Shown here piece after piece: positions 1 through 8,392 of a DNA stretch of 64,000 nt. This DNA comes from Cellulosilyticum lentocellum DSM 5427. GTDB lineage: Bacteria; Bacillota; Clostridia; Lachnospirales; Cellulosilyticaceae. The stretch's first letter is position 1. Every line of letters begins with the position of its first letter. The stretch is from contig NC_015275.1 of NCBI RefSeq assembly GCF_000178835.2, positions 641,001-705,000 on the forward strand, given 5' to 3'. The notes below the pieces were generated by a model. The model saw nothing but the letters and a program-made list of their open reading frames with translations. It was not told the DNA's origin and made no database searches. The position numbers were made by a program, and so were the translations under genes.

Positions 1-372
1 GATATTTATCGATGGGCGATTATTCTTAAAGAGAGCGAAGAATGTATTGGTCAAATAGCCTTTTTTATGGTGAATAGTCAAAATCATTTTGCTGAGATTG
101 AGTACTGTATAGGAAGGCAGTTTCAAAAAAGAGGATTAGCAACTGAAGCTACTCAGGCTGTTATTGACTACGGCTTCGAGAAGATTAATCTGCATAAGGT
201 GCAAATTTGTCATCGACAAGGAAATGAAGCTTCTGAAAGAGTAATTAGAAAATGTGGATTTAGATATGAAGGAACCTTACGGGACTCCTTGTTTATAGAG
301 GGACATTACAAAGATAAACTCTATTATTCTATTTTGAAGCATGAAAGTAAGGATAGAGTGAGTGATATATAA
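1..372 (+). CDS. GNAT-family N-acetyltransferase (RimJ/RimL type), 5' end cut by window edge
   Basis: The reading frame is open from base 1 and reads D-I-Y-R-W-A-I-I-L-K before the first Met at 67, so the true start lies outside the window. Visible elements fit the RimJ/RimL subgroup of GNAT acetyltransferases: an I-E-Y-C-I-G strand, the acetyl-CoA binding loop FQKRGLATEA, and the C-terminal V-I-R-K-C-G-F-R-Y-E-G-T motif. Family members acetylate the N-terminus of ribosomal proteins or small molecules. The substrate cannot be told here. A bidirectional terminator follows about 110 bases downstream. The family assignment is secure; the specific role is unknown. Confidence 0.85.
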   Translation, partial: DIYRWAIILKESEECIGQIAFFMVNSQNHFAEIEYCIGRQFQKRGLATEATQAVIDYGFEKINLHKVQICHRQGNEASERVIRKCGFRYEGTLRDSLFIEGHYKDKLYYSILKHESKDRVSDI

Positions 373-484
373 AGTGTATTAAAAATGTGAGTAGCATTTT
401 AATGCCATTGGTTATTACTAGTTTAGAGTGTATAGGAACCATTAGTTGTGCTATGGAATTATGTAATAAGAAGTGTACTTATTA

Positions 485-531
485 AAAATAAGCTTACTGG
501 AAAGGGAGGATTCCTTCAGTAAGCTTATTTT
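485..531. terminator. Bidirectional terminator between the GNAT and xylanase genes
   Basis: A 15-bp perfect inverted repeat (arms 485-499 and 517-531, core TAAGCTTACTG) carries an A-run on the left and a T-run on the right. It can therefore end both the rightward acetyltransferase transcript and the leftward xylanase transcript. Confidence 0.85.
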
Positions 532-563
532 ATTATATATTACGATAGGGGGAATTGAGAAGA

Positions 564-3500
564 TTATTTTACAATTTCAATGGTTTTACTACTTGGAATC
601 CATAGGACATTAGCGCCAAGATTTTCAGAAACATATCTAAGAGGAACTAAAGTTCTACCGTTTTCAAGTATTGTTTCTGGGTTAGAAGAGGTTTGACCTT
701 TGCCCATATTTAAGATTACTTTTTGATTGTCAAATAATAAGGTTATTTCTTTATTTACTGCATTCCATTTAACGTCTGCACCAAGTTGTTCTGCCACAAA
801 ACGGAGAGGTACCATAGTTGTACCATTTACAATTTTAGGAGCAGTATCACTGGTAATACTAGTAGACTGGTTGGAGTTTATTGTAGTTTTGCCAATTATT
901 AAGTTTAACTTAATAAGGTTTTTCTTTTCAATAACAATATAAGTACCTGGCTCAGTAACATATCCGGTAAGGGTATGATTATTTAACTGGTAGTCTCCGC
1001 CTAGTTGAGTGAATGTGAAAGTACCGTCAGTATTCTTACTAACTCTTGCTAAAGTTAAGTGAGAAGAATCAGTAATGGTTGCATTCACTAAATCGACACT
1101 AAGGAGTAATGGTTCAGTAAATGTTGAAAGGCTACTATGCCCTTTAATATTTATAACACTCGTGTTAGCTGAAGTACCAACTATAGACAAGTTATCATCT
1201 TTTGCTAATTGATTTTTGAGTGAGGTAAATAATGTATCTGATACTGGTAGCATAGATACTTCTAATGAAGATAAAATCTTATTAGCATTAGAGAGATTAG
1301 TATTGATAAAGGCAGGTGTTATTGTTGCTGTTACTTTTCCAGATTTCAATACTAAGGCCTTTTCTTGAGTAGACAACTGTTCAATTGAATTTTGACTAAT
1401 AGTAATAGGAGTAGTACCAATAGATAATTCAAGTGCTGTATTGTCGGATAAAGCAGACGCGATGATTTGGTCAGGAGTTTTGTTAACGGATGTAGTTGAG
1501 GTAGAAGTAGAGCTTGACCCGGTACCAGACCCAGCCCCAGATCCAGAACCAGACCCAGAACCTGAATCATCTGAAGTAGTAGGTTTGACTAATTGTAAAA
1601 CACCATAGCCAGCTGTACTTGACCAACCATTGCCAGTTAAATCATTCCAGTTAGAGACATTATCTCTCTTGCCATTGCCATCTGCATCATCATTAATTTG
1701 AAAATCAAACCCAACAACTTGATTCTTAGTGAAGGCAGCAATGCGAGAAGGAAGAGCAGCTTCCACAATATAACCACCATCAATAATTTGGGTTGCTGTA
1801 ATAAAGCTGTCTGCATCAGAAGCACCGTTGATAGAACGTTCATTATCGAAGTTGACACGGTATTGAATGTCTCCTAATTCATAAGAAGTGGATTTGGCAT
1901 TATCTTCATCAATAAAGATTTCAACTGAATCCTGTTCATAAGTATTAGTACTTGCTTTGCTTAATAAGCTGTCTTTAACTTCTACTAAGACATAAACATA
2001 GTTCTCATCCCAAAGAGCTTTTGCTGTGGCAGTAGCCCCAGAGGTACCAATAGAGAAGGTGTTAACATTGATGGTTTCAGCCTTGTTCCAAAGCCCATCC
2101 ATTTTTCCATCAATAATAGGTGTACCTTTAATGGCAGAGGAGGAGTGGGGCGCTTTGCTAAGTAATAGTTTCCCAAAGGTAGATTGATTAGGTGCAGAAG
2201 TACCATCATAAGCTAGATTGTTCCAAGTAGCTTTTTCGTCTCCGACTTGAACAAAGAGATCAAAGCTTAAAGTACCCCCCTCGGAAATAGCCTCAGATAA
2301 AGGAATCTGAATGACGGTATTATCGGTAAGGTTAGCAGAAATACTATTGTCATTAAGGAACACTTTAACAGTGCCAGATTTACCTTTTTCAGTAGGAATG
2401 ACATTAACATAAATATTATTTGCATCCCAAGCCACCTTATAGGAAGCAATTTGAGTACCACTAGTTGTTTCTAAAGCAGTACCTTTTTGAATTAGAAAAG
2501 CATGAGTATAATCCTTGCTGCCTAGGCTATAGGCTTTTACTTCTTGAGCAAGAACAGGAAGTTTGCTTGAATCTGTGATTGCCCAGAATGAAGGTTTAGC
2601 TTGATAGTCAGCATCAAAAAGAAGAGGGAGTCTTTCACTTCTCCAAGATTCATCATCTTTTACACCCCACACAACACAGGAAGTGATATTTGCAGCACCT
2701 TCAGAATCTAGTTTTTTCATAATATCAAGGAATCCTTTATAGCGATAAGCTTGCTTAATTAATCCTTCTTCAGAAGTATCATCTTGAGTGATATCTAATT
2801 CGGTAATTTGAATTTCAATATTATCACCAATTGAAGCATATTTAAGCAGTGCATTTTCAAATTGGGAGGTACTTGGTGAAGACATATTGTAATGTCCCTG
2901 CATACCAACAACATCTAAGAGGCCTTTATCGTAAAGATCCTTACAAATGCTATATATAATTTCAGTTTTTTTAGGATCACACTCATTATAGTCATTATAT
3001 GCAAGTTTTACATTTGGCATATATTGGTCAGCTGCAGCCCTTGCATAAGTAAAAGCATCTTCAATGAATTCAGCACCAATGGTTGTCATCCACATAGAGT
3101 TATTAGCGTTTTCATCATTATCATCATCACCAGAAGTAGTAGCTACTGTGGCAGGAGCACGTAAACCATCTGGACGGTCTGGGTTGACAGCTTCATTGAC
3201 TACATCAATAGCATAAAAATCAACATCAGGATATTCTTCTGATAATAATTTGAAATAAGCATTAGTATAGTTTTCTAACCTTTGTTTCATCACTTCTTTA
3301 GAAACAACAGGAGCATCTTTTTCTGTTGAGTAATTCTCTGTAAATAGCCAGTTTGGCGTTTGTGAATGCCATACAAGAACGTGGGCTCTTACAGGAATAT
3401 GATTATCCCTAGCAAAATCTAAAGTCGCTTTAGCATCGGAACTTAAGGTAACTTGAGGATGTGTTTGATCACCATTAGCATTCATATACGCTATAGTGGC

Positions 3501-4715
3501 AGCATGGTCTAAAATTGATTCTGGTTTTAAAGCATTTTCATGAGTGATGCTATTAAAGTGCTTGAGTACTAGCTCTTGTTCTAGGTCATTTAAGTTATTA
3601 GAAGCAATAGCCGTACCGAATTTGAAATAATCACTATACACTTCTTTCAAAGAAGGAATATCTTTTTGAATTTCTACATCCAGTTCAGGTTCACCTTGCA
3701 TTGTAATATCATCCGCATAAAAATCAATTGTACTACCATTAACTTGTATGTAAAGAGAAATGTCAGTAAAGTCTTTAGGTAAGGTATATTCACCTTGCAA
3801 TTTAGTCCACTCACCATTTTTGACATCAGCATTAGTAATCCATTTATACTGAGTGCTAGATTCACTTTCAGCATCATATTGTAATGCTAGAACGAATTGC
3901 TCAGTTCCTTCGTCGGCTGCATCATATTTTACCCAAGCTTCAAAGGTGTATTTGCCACCTTTTTTAGCTGAATTTGTTAGATTGACTTGGATACCATTCC
4001 AATCCTGTGTACGACCAGATACAAAAGCGCACTGATTGCCGCCATGAGGTGCAGTAGTAGAAACTTCTGCTGTTGCTTCGCCTGAACCTCTGACTGACCA
4101 ATCACCTAGGCCTGATTCAAAATCCCAAGTAGTAAGGGGAGCATTAGGAACCTCTGGAGAATCAGTAGCAAATGAACCTGTGATTTTAAGCTCATCTACA
4201 TAAAAACTAAGATCAGCGTTAGCTGCTTCCATATAAACATTAGCTTTGGTTGCAGCTTCTGGTACGGTAACTTCACCTGTTAGCTGGGTCCATTCACCCT
4301 TTGATACAGCAGAATTACTAGCGATAGTGATATAACCATTTTCCTCTAGTCCTGTTTCTAAAGTTAAGCTAAGTGATTCGGTATCTGCACCTTCATCATA
4401 TTTTACATAGACACTAAATGTATAGGTTTCACCCGCTTTAAGTGTATCTTTTAGCTCCTTTGAAACACCATGCCAATTAGAGGTCCTGTTTGTTACATAC
4501 AAACAATGATTAGTTGAATCAATGGTGAGGCTGGAACTGGTTGTAGTAACCTGCGCATCTCCTCTTGCTATCCAGCCCTCAGTACCTCCATCAAAATTGT
4601 AGGTGATAGTGCTTGGCGTTGAACTAGCAAAGAGACAAGGTGTTATTCCAAGCACTGAACTTGCAAGTAAAGTTGAAGTTGTGAGATAAGCTATCCTTTT
4701 TTTTAGTAGACTCAT
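564..4715 (-). CDS. Secreted modular endo-beta-1,4-xylanase: CBM22-CBM22-GH10-CBM9-stalk domain
   Basis: This is a 1383-aa secreted xylan hydrolase. I chose the ATG at 4715 because AAGGAG lies 7 bases upstream; the frame is open 21 codons further up, and a second ATG at 4721 sits too close to the RBS. Order (residues from 4715): signal peptide about 1-31; two CBM22-type domains about 36-180 and 195-341; GH10 barrel about 355-715, with acid/base Glu508 in DVVNEA and nucleophile Glu639 in QITELDIT; a poorly conserved beta module; a CBM9-type domain about 860-1045; a Gly/Ser/Thr linker about 1046-1077; an unrecognised beta-rich region; and two copper-amine-oxidase-N-like repeats (MVPLRFVAEQLGA and LVPLRYVSENLGA) about 1269-1383. 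There is no dockerin and no SLH domain. It is a monocistronic gene next to a ROK regulator. GH10 and CBM22 are firm, CBM9 is likely. Confidence 0.95.
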   Translation of the reverse strand: MSLLKKRIAYLTTSTLLASSVLGITPCLFASSTPSTITYNFDGGTEGWIARGDAQVTTTSSSLTIDSTNHCLYVTNRTSNWHGVSKELKDTLKAGETYTFSVYVKYDEGADTESLSLTLETGLEENGYITIASNSAVSKGEWTQLTGEVTVPEAATKANVYMEAANADLSFYVDELKITGSFATDSPEVPNAPLTTWDFESGLGDWSVRGSGEATAEVSTTAPHGGNQCAFVSGRTQDWNGIQVNLTNSAKKGGKYTFEAWVKYDAADEGTEQFVLALQYDAESESSTQYKWITNADVKNGEWTKLQGEYTLPKDFTDISLYIQVNGSTIDFYADDITMQGEPELDVEIQKDIPSLKEVYSDYFKFGTAIASNNLNDLEQELVLKHFNSITHENALKPESILDHAATIAYMNANGDQTHPQVTLSSDAKATLDFARDNHIPVRAHVLVWHSQTPNWLFTENYSTEKDAPVVSKEVMKQRLENYTNAYFKLLSEEYPDVDFYAIDVVNEAVNPDRPDGLRAPATVATTSGDDDNDENANNSMWMTTIGAEFIEDAFTYARAAADQYMPNVKLAYNDYNECDPKKTEIIYSICKDLYDKGLLDVVGMQGHYNMSSPSTSQFENALLKYASIGDNIEIQITELDITQDDTSEEGLIKQAYRYKGFLDIMKKLDSEGAANITSCVVWGVKDDESWRSERLPLLFDADYQAKPSFWAITDSSKLPVLAQEVKAYSLGSKDYTHAFLIQKGTALETTSGTQIASYKVAWDANNIYVNVIPTEKGKSGTVKVFLNDNSISANLTDNTVIQIPLSEAISEGGTLSFDLFVQVGDEKATWNNLAYDGTSAPNQSTFGKLLLSKAPHSSSAIKGTPIIDGKMDGLWNKAETINVNTFSIGTSGATATAKALWDENYVYVLVEVKDSLLSKASTNTYEQDSVEIFIDEDNAKSTSYELGDIQYRVNFDNERSINGASDADSFITATQIIDGGYIVEAALPSRIAAFTKNQVVGFDFQINDDADGNGKRDNVSNWNDLTGNGWSSTAGYGVLQLVKPTTSDDSGSGSGSGSGAGSGTGSSSTSTSTTSVNKTPDQIIASALSDNTALELSIGTTPITISQNSIEQLSTQEKALVLKSGKVTATITPAFINTNLSNANKILSSLEVSMLPVSDTLFTSLKNQLAKDDNLSIVGTSANTSVINIKGHSSLSTFTEPLLLSVDLVNATITDSSHLTLARVSKNTDGTFTFTQLGGDYQLNNHTLTGYVTEPGTYIVIEKKNLIKLNLIIGKTTINSNQSTSITSDTAPKIVNGTTMVPLRFVAEQLGADVKWNAVNKEITLLFDNQKVILNMGKGQTSSNPETILENGRTLVPLRYVSENLGANVLWIPSSKTIEIVK

Positions 4716-4962
4716 ATTCATTCTCCTTCTTTGATAAATTTGTTTCAATGAAAAATTGTGCAAGTTGACTCTACACAAATAAAAATAAATAAAATCTTAT
4801 ACATATTTAATCATAGCATTCAGAAAATTAAAGGCATACCAACTAATTAAAGGGAAAATCACTAATAATTATATCAATTTAACTAAATTACTATTAATAA
4901 TAACTATTTTTCTGCAGGAATGCTAAAAATAGTCATTTAGGTAAAAAAGAATATTTTCTTAA

Positions 4963-4998
4963 TAAAAAAGGAGTAGGAACCAATGGTTCCTACTCCTT
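4963..4998 (-). terminator. Terminator of the ROK regulator gene
   Basis: A 14-bp perfect stem (arms 4968-4981 and 4985-4998) with a 3-nt loop is followed on the minus strand by a T-run. The right arm overlaps the last codons of the regulator gene. Confidence 0.9.
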
Positions 4999-6165
4999 AA
5001 GTATTTCATGAGAAAAATTAATTTTAAAATCTAAATCCTGCAAGCCTAAGAAATACTTGGTACAAATGCAAACGCCACCTATTAGAACGGAAGTCCCTTG
5101 TAATTTTGAAGGAACAAGATGACAGAAGTTATGCATTCTATTTTTTAAAAGTGCTGAGATTTGTTCAAGTAAAAGTGGAAATTCAGTAGTGAGAGCACAG
5201 TTGATGACAATAACATTTGGGTTAAGCACATTTAAAATATTATTAATACCTATAGCCATATATTTAATAAAGCTTTGAATAATTTCGATTGCTATAGGAT
5301 CTTGTGTACGATAAGCCTCAATTAACATTTCTATACTAGCAGTAGGTAAATGCTTCTTTTCTGTAAAATCTAATAGCAGAGAACGTTCAGAAGTATATTG
5401 CTCAAAACATCCTAAGTTACCACAAGGACAAGGTTTTCCATCGACTTCTACAATGGTATGTCCGAATTCACCGGCATTACCATTAAAGCCAGAAAAGAGT
5501 TCATGGTTGATAATAAGCCCCAGTCCTATTCCTGAATGGATGCTAATACCTACCATATTAGGGTAGTGATAACAAAATGCTTTTTCACCAATAATGGATA
5601 AATTAGCTTCATTCTCTAAATAAACAGAAGCAGAAAAGTGCTTTTCTAATAAAGTGGAAAAGTCAATACCACAATATGGACTATATGGAGCAAATGTAAT
5701 TTGGTTCTGACTAACGACACCATGAATACCAATACAAATCCCCACAATGCCATAAGGTGTAGAGGGAAGTATATCAAGTTGCTCTTGAATAATGGAAATA
5801 AGATAGCTTACTATTTCTGAGTCAGATCTATTATTGTTGTAATGATGGATTTGAGACTGCTCTCCATTTAAATAGCAGGTCATCAAGGTGAGTTTTTCAT
5901 ACTCTAAATCAATAGAAATACTATGGCCACAATACGGATTGAAAGAAAGTAAAATGGGTTTTCTACCTCTTGAAGTATTATCACTACCCAACTCAGTAAT
6001 AAGATATTTATCTATAAGCTCTTGAACAATAGCTGAAATAGTTGCTTTAGTTAGGCCAAGATTTTTGGATAAGGCGGCACGAGACATAGGACCATTATTT
6101 ATAAGTTGAGTAAGTATAAGACGCGAATTAATATCACGAATAAGTTCCTGACTACCTATAGGCAT
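4990..6165 (-). CDS. ROK-family transcriptional repressor (XylR-like)
   Basis: A 391-aa protein with an N-terminal winged helix-turn-helix (about residues 10-65, LSKNLGLTKATISAIVQEL) and a C-terminal ROK sugar-kinase-like domain. The ROK zinc-site signature is present as a GKPCPCGNLGCFEQY stretch with an upstream HTIVEVDG. This arrangement matches XylR/NagC-type repressors, which release DNA when they bind a sugar. AGGAGG lies 7 bases before the ATG. The gene diverges from a small ORF and an isomerase-like gene, with a palindrome (6321-6339) in the shared intergenic region. Its place between a xylanase and a sugar-isomerase-like gene supports a xylose or arabinose effector, but the effector is inferred. 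Confidence 0.9.
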   Translation of the reverse strand: MPIGSQELIRDINSRLILTQLINNGPMSRAALSKNLGLTKATISAIVQELIDKYLITELGSDNTSRGRKPILLSFNPYCGHSISIDLEYEKLTLMTCYLNGEQSQIHHYNNNRSDSEIVSYLISIIQEQLDILPSTPYGIVGICIGIHGVVSQNQITFAPYSPYCGIDFSTLLEKHFSASVYLENEANLSIIGEKAFCYHYPNMVGISIHSGIGLGLIINHELFSGFNGNAGEFGHTIVEVDGKPCPCGNLGCFEQYTSERSLLLDFTEKKHLPTASIEMLIEAYRTQDPIAIEIIQSFIKYMAIGINNILNVLNPNVIVINCALTTEFPLLLEQISALLKNRMHNFCHLVPSKLQGTSVLIGGVCICTKYFLGLQDLDFKINFSHEILKE

Positions 6166-6284
6166 AAATTGTCCTCCTAGTTTTATTGATTATATTAGCA
6201 TAGGTTTAAAAGTATGAAAACCCTAAGAAGTATAGAGAAAATAATGAGATTATTAATTAAAAATACAAGTTATAAAAAATAATA

Positions 6285-6313
6285 TTGCAGCTTCAAGAAA
6301 TAAGTGTTATATA
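6285..6313 (+). promoter_or_regulatory. Putative sigma-A promoter for the small ORF / isomerase operon
   Basis: TTGCAG (6285-6290), a 17-base spacer, then TATATA (6308-6313). It is placed so that the start of transcription would fall on the palindrome at 6321-6339. Confidence 0.55.
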
Positions 6314-6320
6314 TAAAGTA

Positions 6321-6339
6321 TAGTTTATCCGCTAAACTA
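6321..6339. promoter_or_regulatory. Palindromic operator, probable ROK/XylR binding site
   Basis: TAGTTTA-TCCGC-TAAACTA: 7-bp perfect half-sites around a 5-bp spacer, just downstream of a putative promoter and upstream of the RBS of the gene divergent from the ROK repressor. The half-site resembles the TTAGTTTG half of the known Bacillus XylR operator. Binding by this ROK protein is inferred. Confidence 0.6.
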
Positions 6340-6360
6340 ATTATGTTTAAGGAGGAGAAA

Positions 6361-6567
6361 ATGGAAATTAAGAATATAAATGAACAAGGATTTAAGTGTG
6401 TTGTTGTATTACCTAAAGGAACTAACACAGTTATTGAAAAAGAATACAATATCAAAGAAGATCGCTTGTTATTTGCACGTAATAAATGGCTTATAGCTCA
6501 TTCAGAGGCAGGATTAGAAAAAGAAGGTGCTTTTGTTGGGTTAAAAGGTAAAAATATTATATTATGA
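6361..6567 (+). CDS. Uncharacterised 68-aa protein preceding a sugar-isomerase-like gene
   Basis: I chose the ATG at 6361 because AAGGAGGAG ends a few bases upstream; earlier in-frame Met codons have no RBS. The product is 68 aa, begins M-E-I-K-N-I-N-E-Q-G-F-K, has no signal peptide or membrane segment, and looks like a small beta-rich soluble protein. I do not recognise the family. It is the first gene after the ROK-type operator and is 54 bases upstream of the isomerase-like gene, so the two are probably cotranscribed. It may be an accessory subunit or a small sugar-binding protein, but nothing in the sequence proves that. Confidence 0.7.
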   Translation: MEIKNINEQGFKCVVVLPKGTNTVIEKEYNIKEDRLLFARNKWLIAHSEAGLEKEGAFVGLKGKNIIL

Positions 6568-6621
6568 CGACTTTTTAAACTACTTTTAAAAACAATAAAA
6601 ATATCAGGAGGAATTAATAGC

Positions 6622-8091
6622 ATGATGAAGAATCTACCAGAAGTAAAATTAGGTATTATTGCAGTAAGCAGAGATTGTTTTCCTATGTCTTTATCCGAAA
6701 ATAGAAGGAAAGCAGTGGTAGCAGCATATAAAGGAGAAATTTATGAATGCCCTACCGTGGTCGAGACAGAAAAAGATATGGAAAAAGCATTAACAGAAGT
6801 AAAGGCAGCAGGATGTGATGGTTTAGTAGTCTACCTGGGAAATTTTGGCCCAGAAACAGAGGAAACATTAATTGCGAAGTATTTTGATGGACCTGTTATG
6901 TATGTGGCTGCAGCAGAAGAAACCGGCAAAGATTTAGTGCAAGGTCGTGGAGATGCTTTCTGTGGTATGCTAAATGCAAGCTACAATTTAAAACTTCGCA
7001 ATCTTAAAGCCTACATACCAGAATATCCAGTTGGTACAGCAAATGAAGTAGCAGAGATGATAGCTGAATTTGTACCAATTGCCAGAGCTATTGTGGGACT
7101 TAATAACTTAAAGGTAATCTCTTTTGGACCTAGGCCACAAAATTTCTTGGCTTGTAATGCACCTATCAAACAACTTTATAACTTAGGGATTGAGATTGAA
7201 GAAAACTCAGAACTTGACCTATTTGAAGCATTTAAAAAACATGACGGAGACCCACGTATTGCAGAAGTTGCTAAGGATATGGCAGCAGAATTAGGGGATG
7301 GCAATTTAAAACCTGAAATTTTACCTAAGCTAGCTCAATATGAATTAACATTATTAGATTGGATTGAAGAACATAAGGGGATTAGAAAATATGTAGCTAT
7401 TGCGGGCAAATGTTGGCCAGCATTCCAAACACAATTTGGATTTGTACCATGCTATGTGAATAGTCGTTTAACAGGTATGGGAATCCCAGTGTCCTGTGAA
7501 GTAGACATTTATGGAGCAGTAAGTGAATTTATTGGAACAGTCATTAGCGAAGATGCAGTAACTTTATTAGATATTAACAATACAGTACCATCTGATATTT
7601 ACGAAGAGGACATCAAAGGTCGATTTGAATACACACTAAAAGATACATTTATGGGCTTCCATTGTGGAAATACAAGCACTAAGAAACTTTCATTCTGTGC
7701 TATGAAATATCAAATGATTATGGCAAGAAGTCTACCAGAAGAAGTAACACAAGGAACACTTGAGGGAGATATTATTCCGGGAGATATTACATTCTTCAGA
7801 TTACAAAGTACCTCAGATGCAAAGCTAAGAGCTTATATTGCTGAAGGAGAGGTATTACCTGTTGCAACTCGTTCTTTTGGTGCTATTGGTATCTTTGCTA
7901 TTCCAGAAATGGGAAGATTCTATCGTCATGTTCTCATTGAAAAGAATTATCCTCATCATGGAGCAGTTGCTTTTGGTAAGTTCGGAAAAACTTTATATGA
8001 GGTATTTAAATATATCGGAGTAGATATGGATGAAATAGGATATAACCAACCTAAGGGTGTAAGGTATCCTACAGAAAATCCTTTTTGTTAA
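6622..8091 (+). CDS. L-fucose/L-arabinose isomerase family protein
   Basis: A 489-aa cytosolic protein of the FucI/AraA-like superfamily of Mn-dependent aldose-ketose isomerases. It shows the N-terminal Rossmann-like repeats (LGIIAVSRDCFP, GCDGLVVYLGNFGPE) and the C-terminal metal-site region with PVSCEVDIYGAVSEF (metal-ligand Glu and Asp), then GFHCGNTS. AGGAGG lies about 9 bases before the ATG at 6622; the second ATG at 6625 is also possible. It lies downstream of the small ORF, opposite the ROK repressor, and ends at a terminator (8151-8182). In a xylan locus a pentose isomerase is attractive, yet many members of this subgroup have no proven substrate. Confidence 0.85.
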   Translation: MMKNLPEVKLGIIAVSRDCFPMSLSENRRKAVVAAYKGEIYECPTVVETEKDMEKALTEVKAAGCDGLVVYLGNFGPETEETLIAKYFDGPVMYVAAAEETGKDLVQGRGDAFCGMLNASYNLKLRNLKAYIPEYPVGTANEVAEMIAEFVPIARAIVGLNNLKVISFGPRPQNFLACNAPIKQLYNLGIEIEENSELDLFEAFKKHDGDPRIAEVAKDMAAELGDGNLKPEILPKLAQYELTLLDWIEEHKGIRKYVAIAGKCWPAFQTQFGFVPCYVNSRLTGMGIPVSCEVDIYGAVSEFIGTVISEDAVTLLDINNTVPSDIYEEDIKGRFEYTLKDTFMGFHCGNTSTKKLSFCAMKYQMIMARSLPEEVTQGTLEGDIIPGDITFFRLQSTSDAKLRAYIAEGEVLPVATRSFGAIGIFAIPEMGRFYRHVLIEKNYPHHGAVAFGKFGKTLYEVFKYIGVDMDEIGYNQPKGVRYPTENPFC

Positions 8092-8150
8092 TAGAAAGAG
8101 AGAAGAAATTAAGAAAAAAGAATTATTTGATGAAATTCTTTAGTATAAAT

Positions 8151-8182
8151 AAAAAAGGTAGTTGAGAAAGCTACCTTTTTTT
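8151..8182 (+). terminator. Rho-independent terminator after the isomerase-like gene
   Basis: AAAAAAGGTAG paired with CTACCTTTTTT, ending in a T-run. Confidence 0.8.
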
Positions 8183-8296
8183 ATATTAAAAATGCTATAG
8201 GTAAAAGTGCCTTGAATTTTAAATATAAAATTGGATATTTTACATAAAAGGGACTTAGACATAATGCTAAAGATAAAGAATATTATGTTAATTAAA

Positions 8297-8325
8297 TTGA
8301 ATATAGTTAATGAAAATTATATAAT
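8297..8325 (+). promoter_or_regulatory. Putative sigma-A promoter of the two-component operon
   Basis: TTGAAT (8297-8302), a 17-base spacer and TATAAT (8320-8325), 68 bases before the kinase start. Confidence 0.6.
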
Positions 8326-8392
8326 AGTATATATTTAATATAAAAAATTTATTTATTTTTACTAACAAAAGACATAAAGGGGGAGGCAGTTA

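Noticed and set aside
727-942. Open frame antisense to the xylanase stalk domain
   Set aside because: Shadow of the coding strand with no RBS and no family resemblance.
1352-1570. Leu/Gly-rich frame opposite the Ser/Gly linker region
   Set aside because: Same-strand alternative frame produced by the repetitive linker; low-complexity and without RBS.
4716-4778. 21-codon N-terminal extension of the xylanase
   Set aside because: No RBS at the upstream ATG, and the signal peptide begins properly at the ATG at 4715 with AAGGAG upstream.
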